Origin: Paenibacillus_T sp033239625
GTDB lineage: Bacteria > Bacillota > Bacilli > Paenibacillales > Paenibacillaceae
Direction of reading: 5' to 3'
DNA: 64,000 nt
NCBI RefSeq assembly: GCF_033239625.1
Contig: NZ_BTCK01000025.1
Coordinates: forward strand, 1-64,000
The notes under the pieces were generated by a model that was not told the DNA's origin, made no database searches, and saw nothing but the letters and a program-made list of their open reading frames with translations. This document shows positions 16,501 through 25,189 of the stretch, in pieces (the first letter of the stretch is position 1; each line of letters begins with the position of its first letter). The position numbers and the translations under genes were made by a program.

Positions 16501-19385
16501 AGGCATTCGCGACGTCTGATCATTCGATAACGATCACGACCGATTATGTCCATGTCGAAGGCGGAGACGTCGTATATGATGTAAGGGATGCCGTGTCCAA
16601 TATAGGGTTGAAGCAGTTGAATACTGGCGCTATCGGCAAGCTGCCGGGTTATTCGAATCCGTTGATGAGCCACAAATACGGGGCCGATCCTTATGCGCTT
16701 GTCTTTGACGGACGCGTCTACGTCTACATGACGAACGATGCTTATGAGTATGATTCGAACGGCAATATCAAGGATAATACGTATGGCCAGATCAAGACGA
16801 TTAATGTCATCTCGTCAGCCGACATGGTCAACTGGACCGATCATGGCGCGATCCCGGTGGCAGGAGCGAACGGCGCTGCCAAGTGGGCAGGATTGTCATG
16901 GGCGCCGGCCGCAGCGCATAAGGTGATCGACGGCAAGGATAAGTTCTTCCTGTACTTCGCCAATGGCGCTGGCGGTATCGGCGTATTAACAGCTGACAGC
17001 CCGACCGGGCCTTGGACCGATCCGATTGGCGGACCGCTCGTTTCCTTCGCGACAGAAGGTACGGCAGGCGTCGTCTGGTTGTTCGATCCGGCTGTGCTGG
17101 TAGACGATGACGGATCGGCTTACCTTTATTTCGGCGGAGGCATTCCGAATAACCCGACTGCGGAACAAGCCGCTCACCCGAATACGGCGAGAGTCATTCG
17201 ATTGACAGACGATATGGTCCATACAGTAGGCGCAGCATCGACAATCGATGCGCCGTACATGTTCGAAGACTCGGGAATTCACAAATATAACGGCAAGTAT
17301 TACTACACCTATTGCTCGAACTTCGCAGGCACACATCCTGAAGGCATGCCGCCTGCCGGCGAGATTGCGTACATGGTGAGCGACAGTCCGATGGGGCCGT
17401 TCACGTATGTGGGATCGATTCTGAAAAATCCAGGCGCCTTCTTCGGAGTCGGAGGCAATAACCATCACGCGATCTTCGAGTTCAACAACGAATGGTATGT
17501 CGTCTACCATGCCCAGACGCTGAGCAAGGCTGCGCTTGGAGAGGGCAAGGGCTATCGTTCCACGCATATCAACAAGGTTCACTTCTATGAGGATGGTGCG
17601 ATTAAGAGCATTCAAGCGGACATGGAGGGCGTCGGACCAGCTGCGACGTTGAATCCGTATCAACGCACGGAGGCGGAGACGCTTGCTTGGCAGGCGGGCA
17701 TCGCAACGGAGCCGTCTACGGCGCCTGCGGGCTCACTGTCCGGCATCAATCTGGATGTAACGAATATTAGCAACGGCGACTGGGTGGCGGTGTCCAATGT
17801 AGATTTCGGCGACAAGGGCGCTGCATCCTTCGCCGCGAACGTCGCCGGCAGCGCCGGCGGGAAGATCGAGCTTCGACTCGACAGTCCGATTGGTCAAGTC
17901 ATCGGTACATTGAACGTGACGCCGACCAAGGATGATCAGACGTGGCAGCTGCTGCACACGGATGTTACAGCTACGGCAGGGGTTCATAACCTATTCCTCC
18001 TATTCCAAGGCGGGGATGGAAGCAAGCTGTTCAACCTGGACTACTGGCAGTTCACGGAGGCGAAGGGCGGAACGACGCCACCGGAGCCGACAGGACCAAA
18101 GTCGCCGATCATCACGACACCTCCAGGCAATAACGGCAGTACTGCAGGTGTGCGCATCAATGGCGAAGAAGGAGCAGGCACGGCGGAGACAACGACGAAG
18201 GACGGAAGGACGCAAACCGTTGTAACGCTGGATCAGCAGAAGTTGGAACAGTGGCTGGCTGCGCAGTCGGAGCCTGTCATGTTGTCGATTGAAGTGGATA
18301 GCAGCTCGGATGCAATCATCGGTGATCTTAACGTCTCGCTCCTTAAGAGCTTGCAGGACAAACAGGCGGTCATCGAGTTCAAGACGAGGCTTGGGTCTTA
18401 TCGACTGCATGCGGATCAGATCGATCTGAATGCATTGGCTGGCGTTAACGACGGATCGGTGTCGTTGAAGGACATTCAGCTGCGGATCGAAATTGCTGCA
18501 TCGAGCGAGTCTATAGTGCAGGTTGTCGAGAACGCCGCTAAGACAGGCGCGTTTACGCTTATTGCTCCGCCGGTAGAATTCACCGTAAGCGTTGTACATG
18601 GCGATACGATCATGCTGGTAGATGGTTACACGGGCTATGTGGAACGCAGCATTGCGATCCCGGACGGCGTCGATCCAACAACGATTACAACCGCTATCGT
18701 CGTTGAGCCGGATGGAACCGTGCGACATGTGCCGACGAAGGTCGTTACGATGGATGGGAAATCGTATGCGCGAATAAGCAGTGTAACGAACAGCACATAT
18801 GCAGTGATCGCACATCCGGTTATTTTCGCGGATATGGCGCAGCATTGGGCGAAGGAAGAGGTGGAGGAGCTGGCTTCCCGCATGGTCGTGAATGGTACGG
18901 GCAGCGGACAGTTCAGTCCGAATAACGCCATTACGCGCGCAGAATTCGCAGCGATTATCGTGCGGGGACTTGGACTGAAGCTGGAGAGCAGTGCGGCTGT
19001 CTTTACGGACGTAGCGGCAACCGCTTGGTACAGCAGTGCGGTGAAGACAGCGCAGACGTACGGCTTGATCGATGGCTTCAAGGATGGCACCTTCCGTCCG
19101 AACGATGCCATTACGCGCGAACAGGCGATGACGATTATGGCCAAGGCGATGGTCATTACGGGTCTGATTGACGAGCTTGCAGAACGTTCCGCCGATGATG
19201 TGCTTGGCGGATTCGCGGATACAGCGCAAGTATCGAGTTGGGCGAAGACCGGCGTTGCACTGAGCGTTCAGTCGGGAATCGTGTCCGGCAGAAACGGGAA
19301 TATGCTCGCGCCGAAAGCGACGATTACAAGAGCTGAGGTTGCGAAGATCGTTCAGCTGTTGCTGCATAAATCAGATTTGATTTAG
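13539..19385 (+). CDS. Secreted multi-domain hemicellulase: two GH43 domains, binding modules, three SLH repeats
   Basis: A 1948-residue surface enzyme. In order: signal peptide (1-30); GH43 domain 1 (about 35-340; Asp in VPDPDVIRVG, Asp in HHDMSLLFDDDG, Glu in LAAEGTHIQK), of beta-xylosidase type; two near-identical CBM22/CBM4-like modules (about 365-510 and 523-665); a GH43-associated concanavalin-like domain (about 690-885); a cohesin-like beta-sandwich (about 890-1030); GH43 domain 2 (about 1039-1360; Asp in YGADPYALV, Asp in LFDPAVLVDDDG, Glu in MFEDSGIH), like arabinofuranosidases; a CBM6-like module (about 1370-1500); a linker and Big-like region; and three SLH repeats (about 1760-1948) that bind secondary cell-wall polymer. 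It likely trims arabinoxylan at the cell surface. The start is ATG with AAGGAG 12 nt upstream. A cre-like sequence (TGTAAGCGCTTCGA, 13625-13638) lies in the 5' coding region. Confidence 0.93.
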   Translation: MKRKWLSLLLTLVLLVSLIPVSPTYAEQNVSASNNPVIWADVPDPDVIRVGNAYYMTSTTMHMNPGVPIMKSYDLIHWEIVNYVYDVLGDDEKQTLSGGQNEYGKGSWASSLRYNNGKYYVTFSSSTTGRTYIFQTTDIEHGPWTKSELGFHHDMSLLFDDDGRVYLVDGSGDIRITELNADATAVKPGGLDQVIIPNASLAAGNNVGLAAEGTHIQKINGKYYVFLITWPSGGMRTELVFRSDSITGPYEGRVALQDQGIAQGGIIDTVKGDWYALLFGDRGAVGRIPYLVPVTWTDGWPVFGVEGKVPTTIDTGLSSNGITATKVAASDEFYQNASQSSAYHTVVKPKASVQPVPSSSTGGTEILVNGGFENDQDASWAGSYGAAVAATDTEHSSGSKALLISGRTVTGDGPKQVTTGKIQAGVTYRFSAKVKYTSGPDTKPFNFDIQHGPSWQGIKILGSKTIAKGEWGTIEGTYTVPADADISQTFIFIETPWVQTPEPANDLMDFYVDDVSMLDTSVSELIDNGNAEAGLAPWTANGAAAASMSDAEHYSGAYSILTTGRKATGDGAKQVITGEVTAGATYQFSAKVKYTSGPDQKQFNFDIQNGPSWQGIKILGSKTIKKGEWGTVEGTYTLPADADISQTFIFLETPWTGTPDPVNDLMDFYVDDVSFVQKALPAAAAAKNGENDDNGSNLALVWQWNHNPDNNNWSLTDRPGYLRLTTGRKSTTLLDARNTLTQRSFGPESSGAIAVDVGHMKDGDYAGLAALQAKYGFVGVKMSGSTRSIVMVDGSGAAPVEAASIPLTQDRVYFKIDMDFKNQADNAAFYFSLDGLTWVRIGNALHMQYTLPHFMGYRFALFNYATKVTGGYADFDYFRISDKLTGENAPAAVLQADLGDVSDVIGVPNVELEVPITLSALPEGSYSAIDASFNIPKGLSVSNVSINTANVVGAASYTFADHRLQIKVAGGQVNVKDGLFATMKLKVEAFATSDHSITITTDYVHVEGGDVVYDVRDAVSNIGLKQLNTGAIGKLPGYSNPLMSHKYGADPYALVFDGRVYVYMTNDAYEYDSNGNIKDNTYGQIKTINVISSADMVNWTDHGAIPVAGANGAAKWAGLSWAPAAAHKVIDGKDKFFLYFANGAGGIGVLTADSPTGPWTDPIGGPLVSFATEGTAGVVWLFDPAVLVDDDGSAYLYFGGGIPNNPTAEQAAHPNTARVIRLTDDMVHTVGAASTIDAPYMFEDSGIHKYNGKYYYTYCSNFAGTHPEGMPPAGEIAYMVSDSPMGPFTYVGSILKNPGAFFGVGGNNHHAIFEFNNEWYVVYHAQTLSKAALGEGKGYRSTHINKVHFYEDGAIKSIQADMEGVGPAATLNPYQRTEAETLAWQAGIATEPSTAPAGSLSGINLDVTNISNGDWVAVSNVDFGDKGAASFAANVAGSAGGKIELRLDSPIGQVIGTLNVTPTKDDQTWQLLHTDVTATAGVHNLFLLFQGGDGSKLFNLDYWQFTEAKGGTTPPEPTGPKSPIITTPPGNNGSTAGVRINGEEGAGTAETTTKDGRTQTVVTLDQQKLEQWLAAQSEPVMLSIEVDSSSDAIIGDLNVSLLKSLQDKQAVIEFKTRLGSYRLHADQIDLNALAGVNDGSVSLKDIQLRIEIAASSESIVQVVENAAKTGAFTLIAPPVEFTVSVVHGDTIMLVDGYTGYVERSIAIPDGVDPTTITTAIVVEPDGTVRHVPTKVVTMDGKSYARISSVTNSTYAVIAHPVIFADMAQHWAKEEVEELASRMVVNGTGSGQFSPNNAITRAEFAAIIVRGLGLKLESSAAVFTDVAATAWYSSAVKTAQTYGLIDGFKDGTFRPNDAITREQAMTIMAKAMVITGLIDELAERSADDVLGGFADTAQVSSWAKTGVALSVQSGIVSGRNGNMLAPKATITRAEVAKIVQLLLHKSDLI

Positions 19386-19431
19386 GAGCAGCCGACAGCT
19401 AGCCGATAACTAGCAAGTCAGCAAACGAAAT

Positions 19432-19475
19432 GCCCGTTTCCGGAGCTAGCATCGCTTGCCGGAGACGGGCTTTTG
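19432..19475 (+). terminator. Terminator after the GH43 gene
   Basis: 12-bp arms GCCCGTTTCCGG and CCGGAGACGGGC (one G-T pair) with a 15-nt loop, followed by TTTTG. Confidence 0.88.
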
Positions 19476-19544
19476 TGATGATTATAGTCTGTATGAATGT
19501 GGTAAATACATGATGATGAATCCTAATCATGGAGAGGTGAGTTC

Positions 19545-20132
19545 ATGAATCTTGCGAACAAAATAACGGTCATCCGAATCGCAATGATTCCGCTGTTCAT
19601 GCTCGCGTTCCAGCGCTATCCGTCTTGGATGGAGGAGCGAGTCGGCTTCATTCACTACATTAATCAGTACGGTCTTTATTGGGCGGTCGGTTTGTTCGTT
19701 CTTGCATCCGCAACGGACAAGCTGGATGGCTACATTGCGCGCAAATACAACATGATTACGAATCTGGGCAAACTGTTGGACCCGCTCGCGGACAAGCTGC
19801 TCGTCTCGGTGGCGCTCATCATGATGGTGCAGCAGAAGATGATTCCATCTTGGATTGCAGTCGTCATCATCGTACGGGAAGTCATGGTGTCCGGTCTGCG
19901 TATTCTGGCGGCGGAGAAAGGCGTCGCACTTGCCGCTGATCGACACGGCAAGATTAAGCTGGTTCTTCAGGTCGTCGCGATTACGGCTGTGTTGTTGGAC
20001 AACTACCCGTTCGCGTTCTTGATCGATTTCCCGATTGATCTGACGATCATGCTCGCAGCGGTCGTGCTGACGGTGTATTCGGGCTATCAGTATGTGAAGA
20101 ACAATTACCGCGAGCTGCAGCTGGAGATCTGA
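19545..20132 (+). CDS. pgsA: CDP-diacylglycerol--glycerol-3-phosphate 3-phosphatidyltransferase
   Basis: An integral membrane enzyme that makes phosphatidylglycerol phosphate from CDP-diacylglycerol and glycerol-3-phosphate, the first step to phosphatidylglycerol and cardiolipin. The 195 residues fit PgsA. The CDP-alcohol phosphotransferase motif DGx2ARx8Gx3Dx3D is complete: DKLDGYIARKYNMITNLG followed by KLLDPLADK (about 65-90). Several membrane helices follow. The N-terminus NLANKITVIRIAMIP is also typical. GGAGAGGTG lies upstream of the ATG. It appears to be a single gene ending at a shared bidirectional terminator. Confidence 0.95.
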   Translation: MNLANKITVIRIAMIPLFMLAFQRYPSWMEERVGFIHYINQYGLYWAVGLFVLASATDKLDGYIARKYNMITNLGKLLDPLADKLLVSVALIMMVQQKMIPSWIAVVIIVREVMVSGLRILAAEKGVALAADRHGKIKLVLQVVAITAVLLDNYPFAFLIDFPIDLTIMLAAVVLTVYSGYQYVKNNYRELQLEI

Positions 20133-20203
20133 GAAGCGGAAGACGCTTGAATTGAACGCTTGAACGGGACTGGCGAGCATGAGTGAGACTACCAGACAGC
20201 GAC

Positions 20204-20231
20204 AAGACCGAGCAGCAAGCTGCTCGGTCTT
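20204..20231. terminator. Bidirectional terminator between pgsA and the acyltransferase
   Basis: 13-bp arms AAGACCGAGCAGC and GCTGCTCGGTCTT separated by 2 nt, with T-rich flank on the plus side. It lies between convergent genes. Confidence 0.85.
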
Positions 20232-20242
20232 ATTGTCTTCGG

Positions 20243-21460
20243 CTAAGCGGTAGGTACGCCGTAAGGTGGGGTTACCTTGTTGCTGCCGTCGTCGGTCGTT
20301 ATCTTCTTCCGCTCAGGCAGCTGACCGAACAACAACGATGCGAACGGCAGCCAGCGAGCCGCCAGGCCAACGATCAGCCAAGCGCCGCTCAGTGCAAGCA
20401 CGAAGCCGCCTGCGTACCAGAGATGAACGAGCATCGAATTGCCCGCATGAATCGGACGATGGCGATACGCAAGCAGCAGCATCGGGTGAAGCAGATAGAT
20501 GCCGAACGATAACGCGCCAAGCCGATTTAGAATACGAACGACCCATCTCGAACCGTGGCGTGCGATGAACACCGCCATTACGAGCAGTAAGATTGCACTG
20601 ATGATCGTATAGGCATTCCACAGCGCTTCGTAAAGCAGGGAGTTGTATAACGCAACATTCAAGCGAGTTTCATACCAGATCCAGACGTGCGCGAGTCCTG
20701 TCGCCAGCCAAGCTCCGAACAGAGCGACGCATGCCAGCAGCGGGATTGGACCCGCTTGACGGCTGCTGCTTGACGTCAGCCGCTGCTTGATGCGTGGGTA
20801 TTGAATGCCAATTAATGCTCCTAACATATAATAAGAGAAGTAGGATGGCGCCCAGCTGCCCTTGTTCGCGATCTGCAGGCCGTATTTGTTCAACAGGACG
20901 AATCCCCACTGCACGGCCAATCCGATTGGCAGGGCCCACTTGATCAGTTGCGGACGTTTCTGGAACAGCCACAGCGTCAGCGGGAACAGGATATAGAACT
21001 GCACGTTAATGAACACGAAGTACAAGTGCGTATAGGCTTTGCCTGTCAGCACATTGGTCGCGAAGCTGTGCAGCGCGTCGCCAAGCGGTTGATCCGGGTA
21101 ATACAACACATGCGTTGCAATGGCATACACAATCGAGAAGAGCAGATAAGGGATTAGAATGCCGACCGCTCTTTTGCGATAAAACGACTTCAGCATCCCT
21201 GCTCCGATCGGACGGTCGATATAGTTGTAGAACAGCACGAAGCTGCTTAGAAAAATAAACGTCGGCGTCCCGAATTTTGCCATAATATTGATGAAATTAT
21301 ACAACCAATAAATGCCTGAATTCGTCATTTCGACAGTGGCATTCGAGGTGGAGTGTACGCAAAGTACGCCGACAATGGCAATCGCACGCACGAGCGGGAT
21401 CTCGGGAAGTCGGTCCCTGCGATCGAGCTGTGCGGCGGTATTCGCAGGTTGTGCGGACAT
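20243..21460 (-). CDS. Acyltransferase family 3 membrane protein
   Basis: A 405-residue integral membrane protein with about ten hydrophobic segments. It has the acyltransferase-3 (OafA/YrhL-like) pattern: an N-terminal helix IPLVRAIAIVGVLCVHST with the catalytic-type His at its end, an FLSSFVL segment, an RKR basic loop, and a C-terminal FGIYLLHPML block. Members transfer acyl groups to cell-wall or exopolysaccharide sugars. The acceptor here is unknown. The ATG at 21460 has AAGGAG at 7 nt. It is followed by a shared terminator and looks monocistronic. Confidence 0.85.
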   Translation of the reverse strand: MSAQPANTAAQLDRRDRLPEIPLVRAIAIVGVLCVHSTSNATVEMTNSGIYWLYNFINIMAKFGTPTFIFLSSFVLFYNYIDRPIGAGMLKSFYRKRAVGILIPYLLFSIVYAIATHVLYYPDQPLGDALHSFATNVLTGKAYTHLYFVFINVQFYILFPLTLWLFQKRPQLIKWALPIGLAVQWGFVLLNKYGLQIANKGSWAPSYFSYYMLGALIGIQYPRIKQRLTSSSSRQAGPIPLLACVALFGAWLATGLAHVWIWYETRLNVALYNSLLYEALWNAYTIISAILLLVMAVFIARHGSRWVVRILNRLGALSFGIYLLHPMLLLAYRHRPIHAGNSMLVHLWYAGGFVLALSGAWLIVGLAARWLPFASLLFGQLPERKKITTDDGSNKVTPPYGVPTA

Positions 21461-21608
21461 AAGCAAGCTCCTTTGTGTGTACTTGTTGTCGAGCAGGATG
21501 GAAGACTGCTCGTTGTTTCTCGGATGAGCCTAGTCTGAACCCTCAATCTGAATTGCCGCTGAGCGTTGTCTGAATAGATACGGAAATGTCGATTTTTTTC
21601 AAAATTGT

Positions 21609-21638
21609 TTGCACGATTGTGCGGGCGGAACGTATAAT
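21609..21638 (+). promoter_or_regulatory. Sigma-A-type promoter of thrC
   Basis: TTGCAC (21609-21614) and TATAAT (21633-21638) with an 18-nt spacer. A 12-bp inverted repeat, GCAC-GATT-GTGC (21611-21622), overlaps the -35 box and could be an operator; its form resembles single units of the YTGYA palindrome family. Confidence 0.75.
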
Positions 21639-21724
21639 TACGCTAATGACTTTGGGCGCGGGAAGGCGCACATGAATCGGCACAGACCTGTATTGGTGTC
21701 GATATTAGTAGGAGGGAAATTAGC

Positions 21725-23125
21725 ATGCAGTACATGAGCACGAGAGGCAATGTAAGTGGGATCGGCTTTGTTGATGCTTTTCTGATGGGATTGGCGACTG
21801 ACGGCGGTCTGCTTGTTCCCGAGCAAATTCCGACTGTATCCGATGAGACGTTGAAGGCGTGGTCGAAGCTGTCATACCAAGAGCTGACGCTGGCCATTCT
21901 CGATTTGTATACGAATAACGAAATTCCAGCGGGCGATCTGAAGAAACTCGTGGAAGACAGCTACGCGACGTTCCGCCATCCGGAAGTAACGCCGGTAACG
22001 AAGCTGAAGGACAAGCTGTACTTGCTGGAGCTGTTCCACGGTCCAACGTTTGCTTTCAAAGATATCGCGCTTCAATTCATGGGTCAGCTGTACACGTACG
22101 TAGCGCGTACGCGTAACCTGAAGATCAACATCCTCGGCGCGACGTCCGGCGACACGGGCGCATCGTCCATCGAGGGCGTTCGCGGCAAAGAAGGCATCAA
22201 CATCTGTATCCTTCACCCGCATGGCAAAGTAAGTAAGGTGCAAGAGCTGCAAATGACGACAGTCGCAGAGGACAACGTCCTGAACCTGTCCGTTCATGGC
22301 AACTTCGACGATTGCCAACGCATCATTAAGGATCTGTTCGCAGACCTCGACTTCAAGGCGAAGAACAACCTGTGCGCGATCAACTCGATCAACATCGTCC
22401 GCATCATCGCACAGACGGTTTACTACTTCTACGCTTACTTCCGCGTTCAAGAGCAGGAAGCCGGCGGCGCGGAGAAAGTCAGCTTCAGCGTTCCTTCGGG
22501 CAACTTCGGCGACATCTTCGCAGGTTACCTGGCGAAGCGTATGGGCTTGCCGGTTGACCGTCTCATCGTTGCGACGAATGCGAACAACATCTTGGAGCGC
22601 TTCGTGGATACGGGCGTCTACAAGCCGGACAATTTCCGCATGACGCACAGCCCATCGATGGACATTCAAGTTGCGAGCAACTTCGAGCGGTACCTGTACT
22701 ATGTACTAGGCGAAGATACGGCAGCAATTGAATCGCTGATGAATGCGTTCCGCAGCGAAGGCAGCTTGTCCGTGAACGAGGAGACGCTCGCGAAGGTCCG
22801 CACGGAGTTCGGCGCTTACGGCGTTGATAACGACGAGTGCCTCGATACGATCAAACGTTTCGAGTCGGCCGGCGGCTATATTCTCGATCCGCACTCGGCT
22901 TGCGGCGTTGCAGCAGCTGAGCAGCGCGGTACGGGCGGCGTTATCGTATCGCTCGCTACGGCGCATCCGGCGAAGTTCGACGAAGCGGTTCAGCTGACTG
23001 GCATCAAGCAGACGTTCCCGGCGCAGATCGAAGCGTTGTTCAACAAACCGCAAAGCATGAAAATCGTCGACGGCGAAACGTCGATTATCGCAAACGAGCT
23101 TGTCGAGTTTTTCGGCAGCCGCTAA
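21725..23125 (+). CDS. thrC: Threonine synthase
   Basis: A PLP enzyme that converts O-phosphohomoserine to threonine, the last step of threonine synthesis. The 466 residues and the N-terminus MQYMSTRGNVSGIGFVDAF are those of the long class shared with E. coli and fungi, not the shorter (about 350-residue) Bacillus form. The PLP-binding Lys is in HGPTFAFKDIALQF (about 110). Phosphate-binding and substrate motifs include GATSGDTGASS (about 140) and VPSGNFGD (about 257). TAGGAGGG precedes the ATG by about 8 nt. It stands alone, with its own promoter and terminator, apart from other threonine genes. Confidence 0.96.
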   Translation: MQYMSTRGNVSGIGFVDAFLMGLATDGGLLVPEQIPTVSDETLKAWSKLSYQELTLAILDLYTNNEIPAGDLKKLVEDSYATFRHPEVTPVTKLKDKLYLLELFHGPTFAFKDIALQFMGQLYTYVARTRNLKINILGATSGDTGASSIEGVRGKEGINICILHPHGKVSKVQELQMTTVAEDNVLNLSVHGNFDDCQRIIKDLFADLDFKAKNNLCAINSINIVRIIAQTVYYFYAYFRVQEQEAGGAEKVSFSVPSGNFGDIFAGYLAKRMGLPVDRLIVATNANNILERFVDTGVYKPDNFRMTHSPSMDIQVASNFERYLYYVLGEDTAAIESLMNAFRSEGSLSVNEETLAKVRTEFGAYGVDNDECLDTIKRFESAGGYILDPHSACGVAAAEQRGTGGVIVSLATAHPAKFDEAVQLTGIKQTFPAQIEALFNKPQSMKIVDGETSIIANELVEFFGSR

Positions 23126-23144
23126 TCGATCAGGTTGGTTAAGG

Positions 23145-23175
23145 AAGCCCGCGTCTTGGACGCGGGCTTTTTATT
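23145..23175 (+). terminator. Terminator after thrC
   Basis: 11-bp arms AAGCCCGCGTC and GACGCGGGCTT with a 3-nt loop, followed by TTTTATTTT. Confidence 0.93.
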
Positions 23176-23317
23176 TTGCACATTACGAGTAATGATGCTT
23201 TCGACAAAATCTCTTTTTTTTTCAGGAAAAATATAACAAGCGCCATTGATGTATGCTATGATGCGTAGATGTGTAAATCAACATCCATGATTGGGGAGAC
23301 GGGAGAGAGAAATAGAG

Positions 23318-24085
23318 ATGAAGAGATGGATTAGCAGCGCAGCAATCGCAAGCTTGTTAATGGGGGACAGCCTGGCTTATGGCGCTTCGACGTCAACGGC
23401 TCAGCAGCCGAAGTGGAAGGACGCGTACAAGAAGTATATTGCGAACTATTTGAAGTCGGAAGACTTGATGATTGGCGATTGCGTTATCACGCTGGTCGAT
23501 ATCGACCGCGACGGCGTGCCGGAGCTGTTCGGAGGGTTAAGCTACCGTACAGAGAACGTGATCGATATCGCCTATACATATAAGAACGGCAAGGTACAGA
23601 AGCTTACGCAGAAGGGACCAGGTGCTGGAGACAGCGGATCCATTGGCTTCAACCTTGGCATGACCGCATTCGTGAAAGGCCATATTCTCGTCTACAAAGA
23701 GAAGAAAACAGGCAAGTACGTTGTCATTGGCAAGGACAGCGGAGGCGGCGCTGTCAGTGTGAGCGGTGGAGATTATTCGCTGACGCTGAACGGGACCGTG
23801 CTGACGACGAAGGAGATCAACGGGTTCTACGAGGAGCAGACAGAAGGCGGCAATTGGGAGGGGATCTATTATTCCAGCGGCAAAAAAGTAAGCAAAAAGC
23901 AATACGATGCAAGCCGCAGCAATTATTATGCGCAGCTGACGGCATTGACGAAGCAGTCTTCGACAATAGCAGGATCATCTAACGCAAATAGTTTCAGCGA
24001 CCCCGATCTCCGTTATGACATGACGGATTCCGAGATTAATGAGGCGATCTACAAACTGTACCAGTCCTATTCGCCTTCCAAATAG
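23318..24085 (+). CDS. Secreted protein of unknown function with a calcium-binding-like loop
   Basis: A 255-residue exported protein. The signal peptide MKRWISSAAIASLLMGDSLAYGAS ends near residue 24. The mature part has LVDIDRDGVPELFGG (about 67-81), a DxDxDG loop as found in EF-hand/dockerin-like calcium sites, followed by beta-rich sequence, and ends in a Ser-rich helical tail. I do not recognise a specific family. Similar single-loop secreted proteins are common in Paenibacillus and Clostridia. The ATG at 23318 is preceded by GGGAGAGAG. The frame is open to a TTG at 23291, which would only add a charged leader. Confidence 0.7.
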   Translation: MKRWISSAAIASLLMGDSLAYGASTSTAQQPKWKDAYKKYIANYLKSEDLMIGDCVITLVDIDRDGVPELFGGLSYRTENVIDIAYTYKNGKVQKLTQKGPGAGDSGSIGFNLGMTAFVKGHILVYKEKKTGKYVVIGKDSGGGAVSVSGGDYSLTLNGTVLTTKEINGFYEEQTEGGNWEGIYYSSGKKVSKKQYDASRSNYYAQLTALTKQSSTIAGSSNANSFSDPDLRYDMTDSEINEAIYKLYQSYSPSK

Positions 24086-24110
24086 GAAGTTCGATATTAT
24101 ATAGCGCTAG

Positions 24111-24156
24111 AGCCGCACGCTCTTATCCCTGTTGGATGAGCAGCATGCGGTTTTTT
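24111..24156 (+). terminator. Terminator after the secreted protein gene
   Basis: Outer arms CCGCA and TGCGG with an inner GCTC/GAGC pair, then TTTTTT. Confidence 0.75.
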
Positions 24157-24277
24157 AATATAAGAATAACAAGGTAAAGTTTACAGATACAGGTTTACAT
24201 GAGAACGTATGTACGCTAAAATTTGGTTGTTGTAGAATACTTTAATTACTTGAATTAGATGTGAGAGGGGAACCGCA

Positions 24278-24718
24278 ATGAGCGAGCAAGTTGTCGAGAA
24301 GAAGCAGCCTTACCTCATGGACATTGAGACATTGTATCTTCCAGCTAAGGACCCTTACACCACCGCGAAGTGGTATGTTGACATCTTTGGATTCGATCCG
24401 AATGCATCGCATCATTCACCGCTCCAAGAAGGAGCAGGTTTAGTCGTTCTCCATACGGCATCTAGTTTGACATTGTTTTTCGTACAATCCGAGGACAAGC
24501 TGTCGCTTAGCTTCAATAACCTTGAAGGCTATAACCACGCTGTTCTGCTGTTCAGAGTGAAGGATTCCGAGATCGAAGAGCTCTACTCGCGAATGATTGA
24601 ATACGGTGTGGAACTGGCGACTGACGGAATCGTGGATCGCGGAGGCTGCGGCCGCGAGATCGCATTCTATGATCCGGACGGCCGCAAGGTTGAACTGAAC
24701 ACGTACGGCACTTGGTAA
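24278..24718 (+). CDS. VOC (glyoxalase/dioxygenase) superfamily protein
   Basis: A 146-residue cytoplasmic protein with the two beta-alpha-beta-beta-beta modules of the vicinal oxygen chelate fold. It has DIETLYLPAKDPYTTAKWYVDIFGF at the N-terminus and the family ending REIAFYDPDGRKVELNTYG. Likely metal ligands include an N-terminal position, a His in NHAVLLFRV and the Glu in KVELN, but the substrate cannot be told: lyase, dioxygenase, thiol-transferase and drug-binding members all exist. GAGAGGGG precedes the ATG. It is monocistronic with its own terminator. Confidence 0.85.
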   Translation: MSEQVVEKKQPYLMDIETLYLPAKDPYTTAKWYVDIFGFDPNASHHSPLQEGAGLVVLHTASSLTLFFVQSEDKLSLSFNNLEGYNHAVLLFRVKDSEIEELYSRMIEYGVELATDGIVDRGGCGREIAFYDPDGRKVELNTYGTW

Positions 24719-24730
24719 ATGATGATACTA

Positions 24731-24763
24731 AACCAGCCCTGCATTGTTGATGGGCTGGTTTTT
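24731..24763 (+). terminator. Terminator after the VOC gene
   Basis: 9-bp arms AACCAGCCC and GGGCTGGTT with a 12-nt loop, followed by TTTG. Confidence 0.85.
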
Positions 24764-24785
24764 GTATGTACGGGCAAGTATGCTG

Positions 24786-24978
24786 CTGCATTTTGTACAA
24801 CGGAATGCTCGGTATGAACGTCTTTGGCTGCTCTCAATTGTATTCTGTACAACAGATATAGACCCGAATGTGCTTGATCGGGGTAATTTACGCGTTACAG
24901 GTCATTTCCTGCTGTACGAAATACAACGGAGTAGAGCGAAGAGGGCGAACGTATGTGATTCTATTGTACAGCGTGCAA
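24786..24978. repeat. Four-palindrome element, 5-nt-loop type (cluster B)
   Basis: Four 15-bp imperfect palindromes: CTGCATTTTGTACAA (24786), TTGTATTCTGTACAA (24838), CTGTACGAAATACAA (24912) and TTGTACAGCGTGCAA (24964). Centre-to-centre spacing is 52, 74 and 52 bp. Three are followed by CGG, CAG or TGG. It lies between convergent genes (VOC gene and the SBP operon). A possible fifth unit, TTGAACGACGTGCAA, is at 25079. The geometry is the same as cluster C at 46.1 kb. Confidence 0.8.
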
Positions 24979-25149
24979 TGGAGCAAATGTGGAGCAGTTG
25001 AAGTGTAACGATATGCGAAGCGAACAACGATGAGCGGGGGACGGTAGACGTAGGCGATGGCGAGCGAATGAGTTCCAATTGAACGACGTGCAATGTAGCA
25101 TCCGCATGCAGGGATATATTGCTTCATACTAACCAACATCGGAAGTAAG

Positions 25150-25184
25150 GGGTCATCAACGGTGCGCAGCACCATTGATGACCC
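25150..25184 (-). terminator. Terminator-like hairpin after the SBP operon
   Basis: 16-bp arms (25150-25165, 25169-25184) with one mismatch and a 3-nt loop, 5 bp beyond the stop codon of the minus-strand gene. The T-run is weak, so it may act mainly as a 3'-end stabiliser. Confidence 0.7.
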
Positions 25185-25189
25185 TTCAT

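Noticed and set aside
18000..19367. 455-codon frame antisense to the SLH part of the GH43 gene
   Set aside because: Shadow of the confirmed gene; composition dominated by Arg and His with no recognisable motif.
25010..25100. Fifth unit of cluster B at 25079
   Set aside because: TTGAACGACGTGCAA fits loosely, but its spacing (115 bp) breaks the pattern seen in the other three elements; left as a possible decayed copy.
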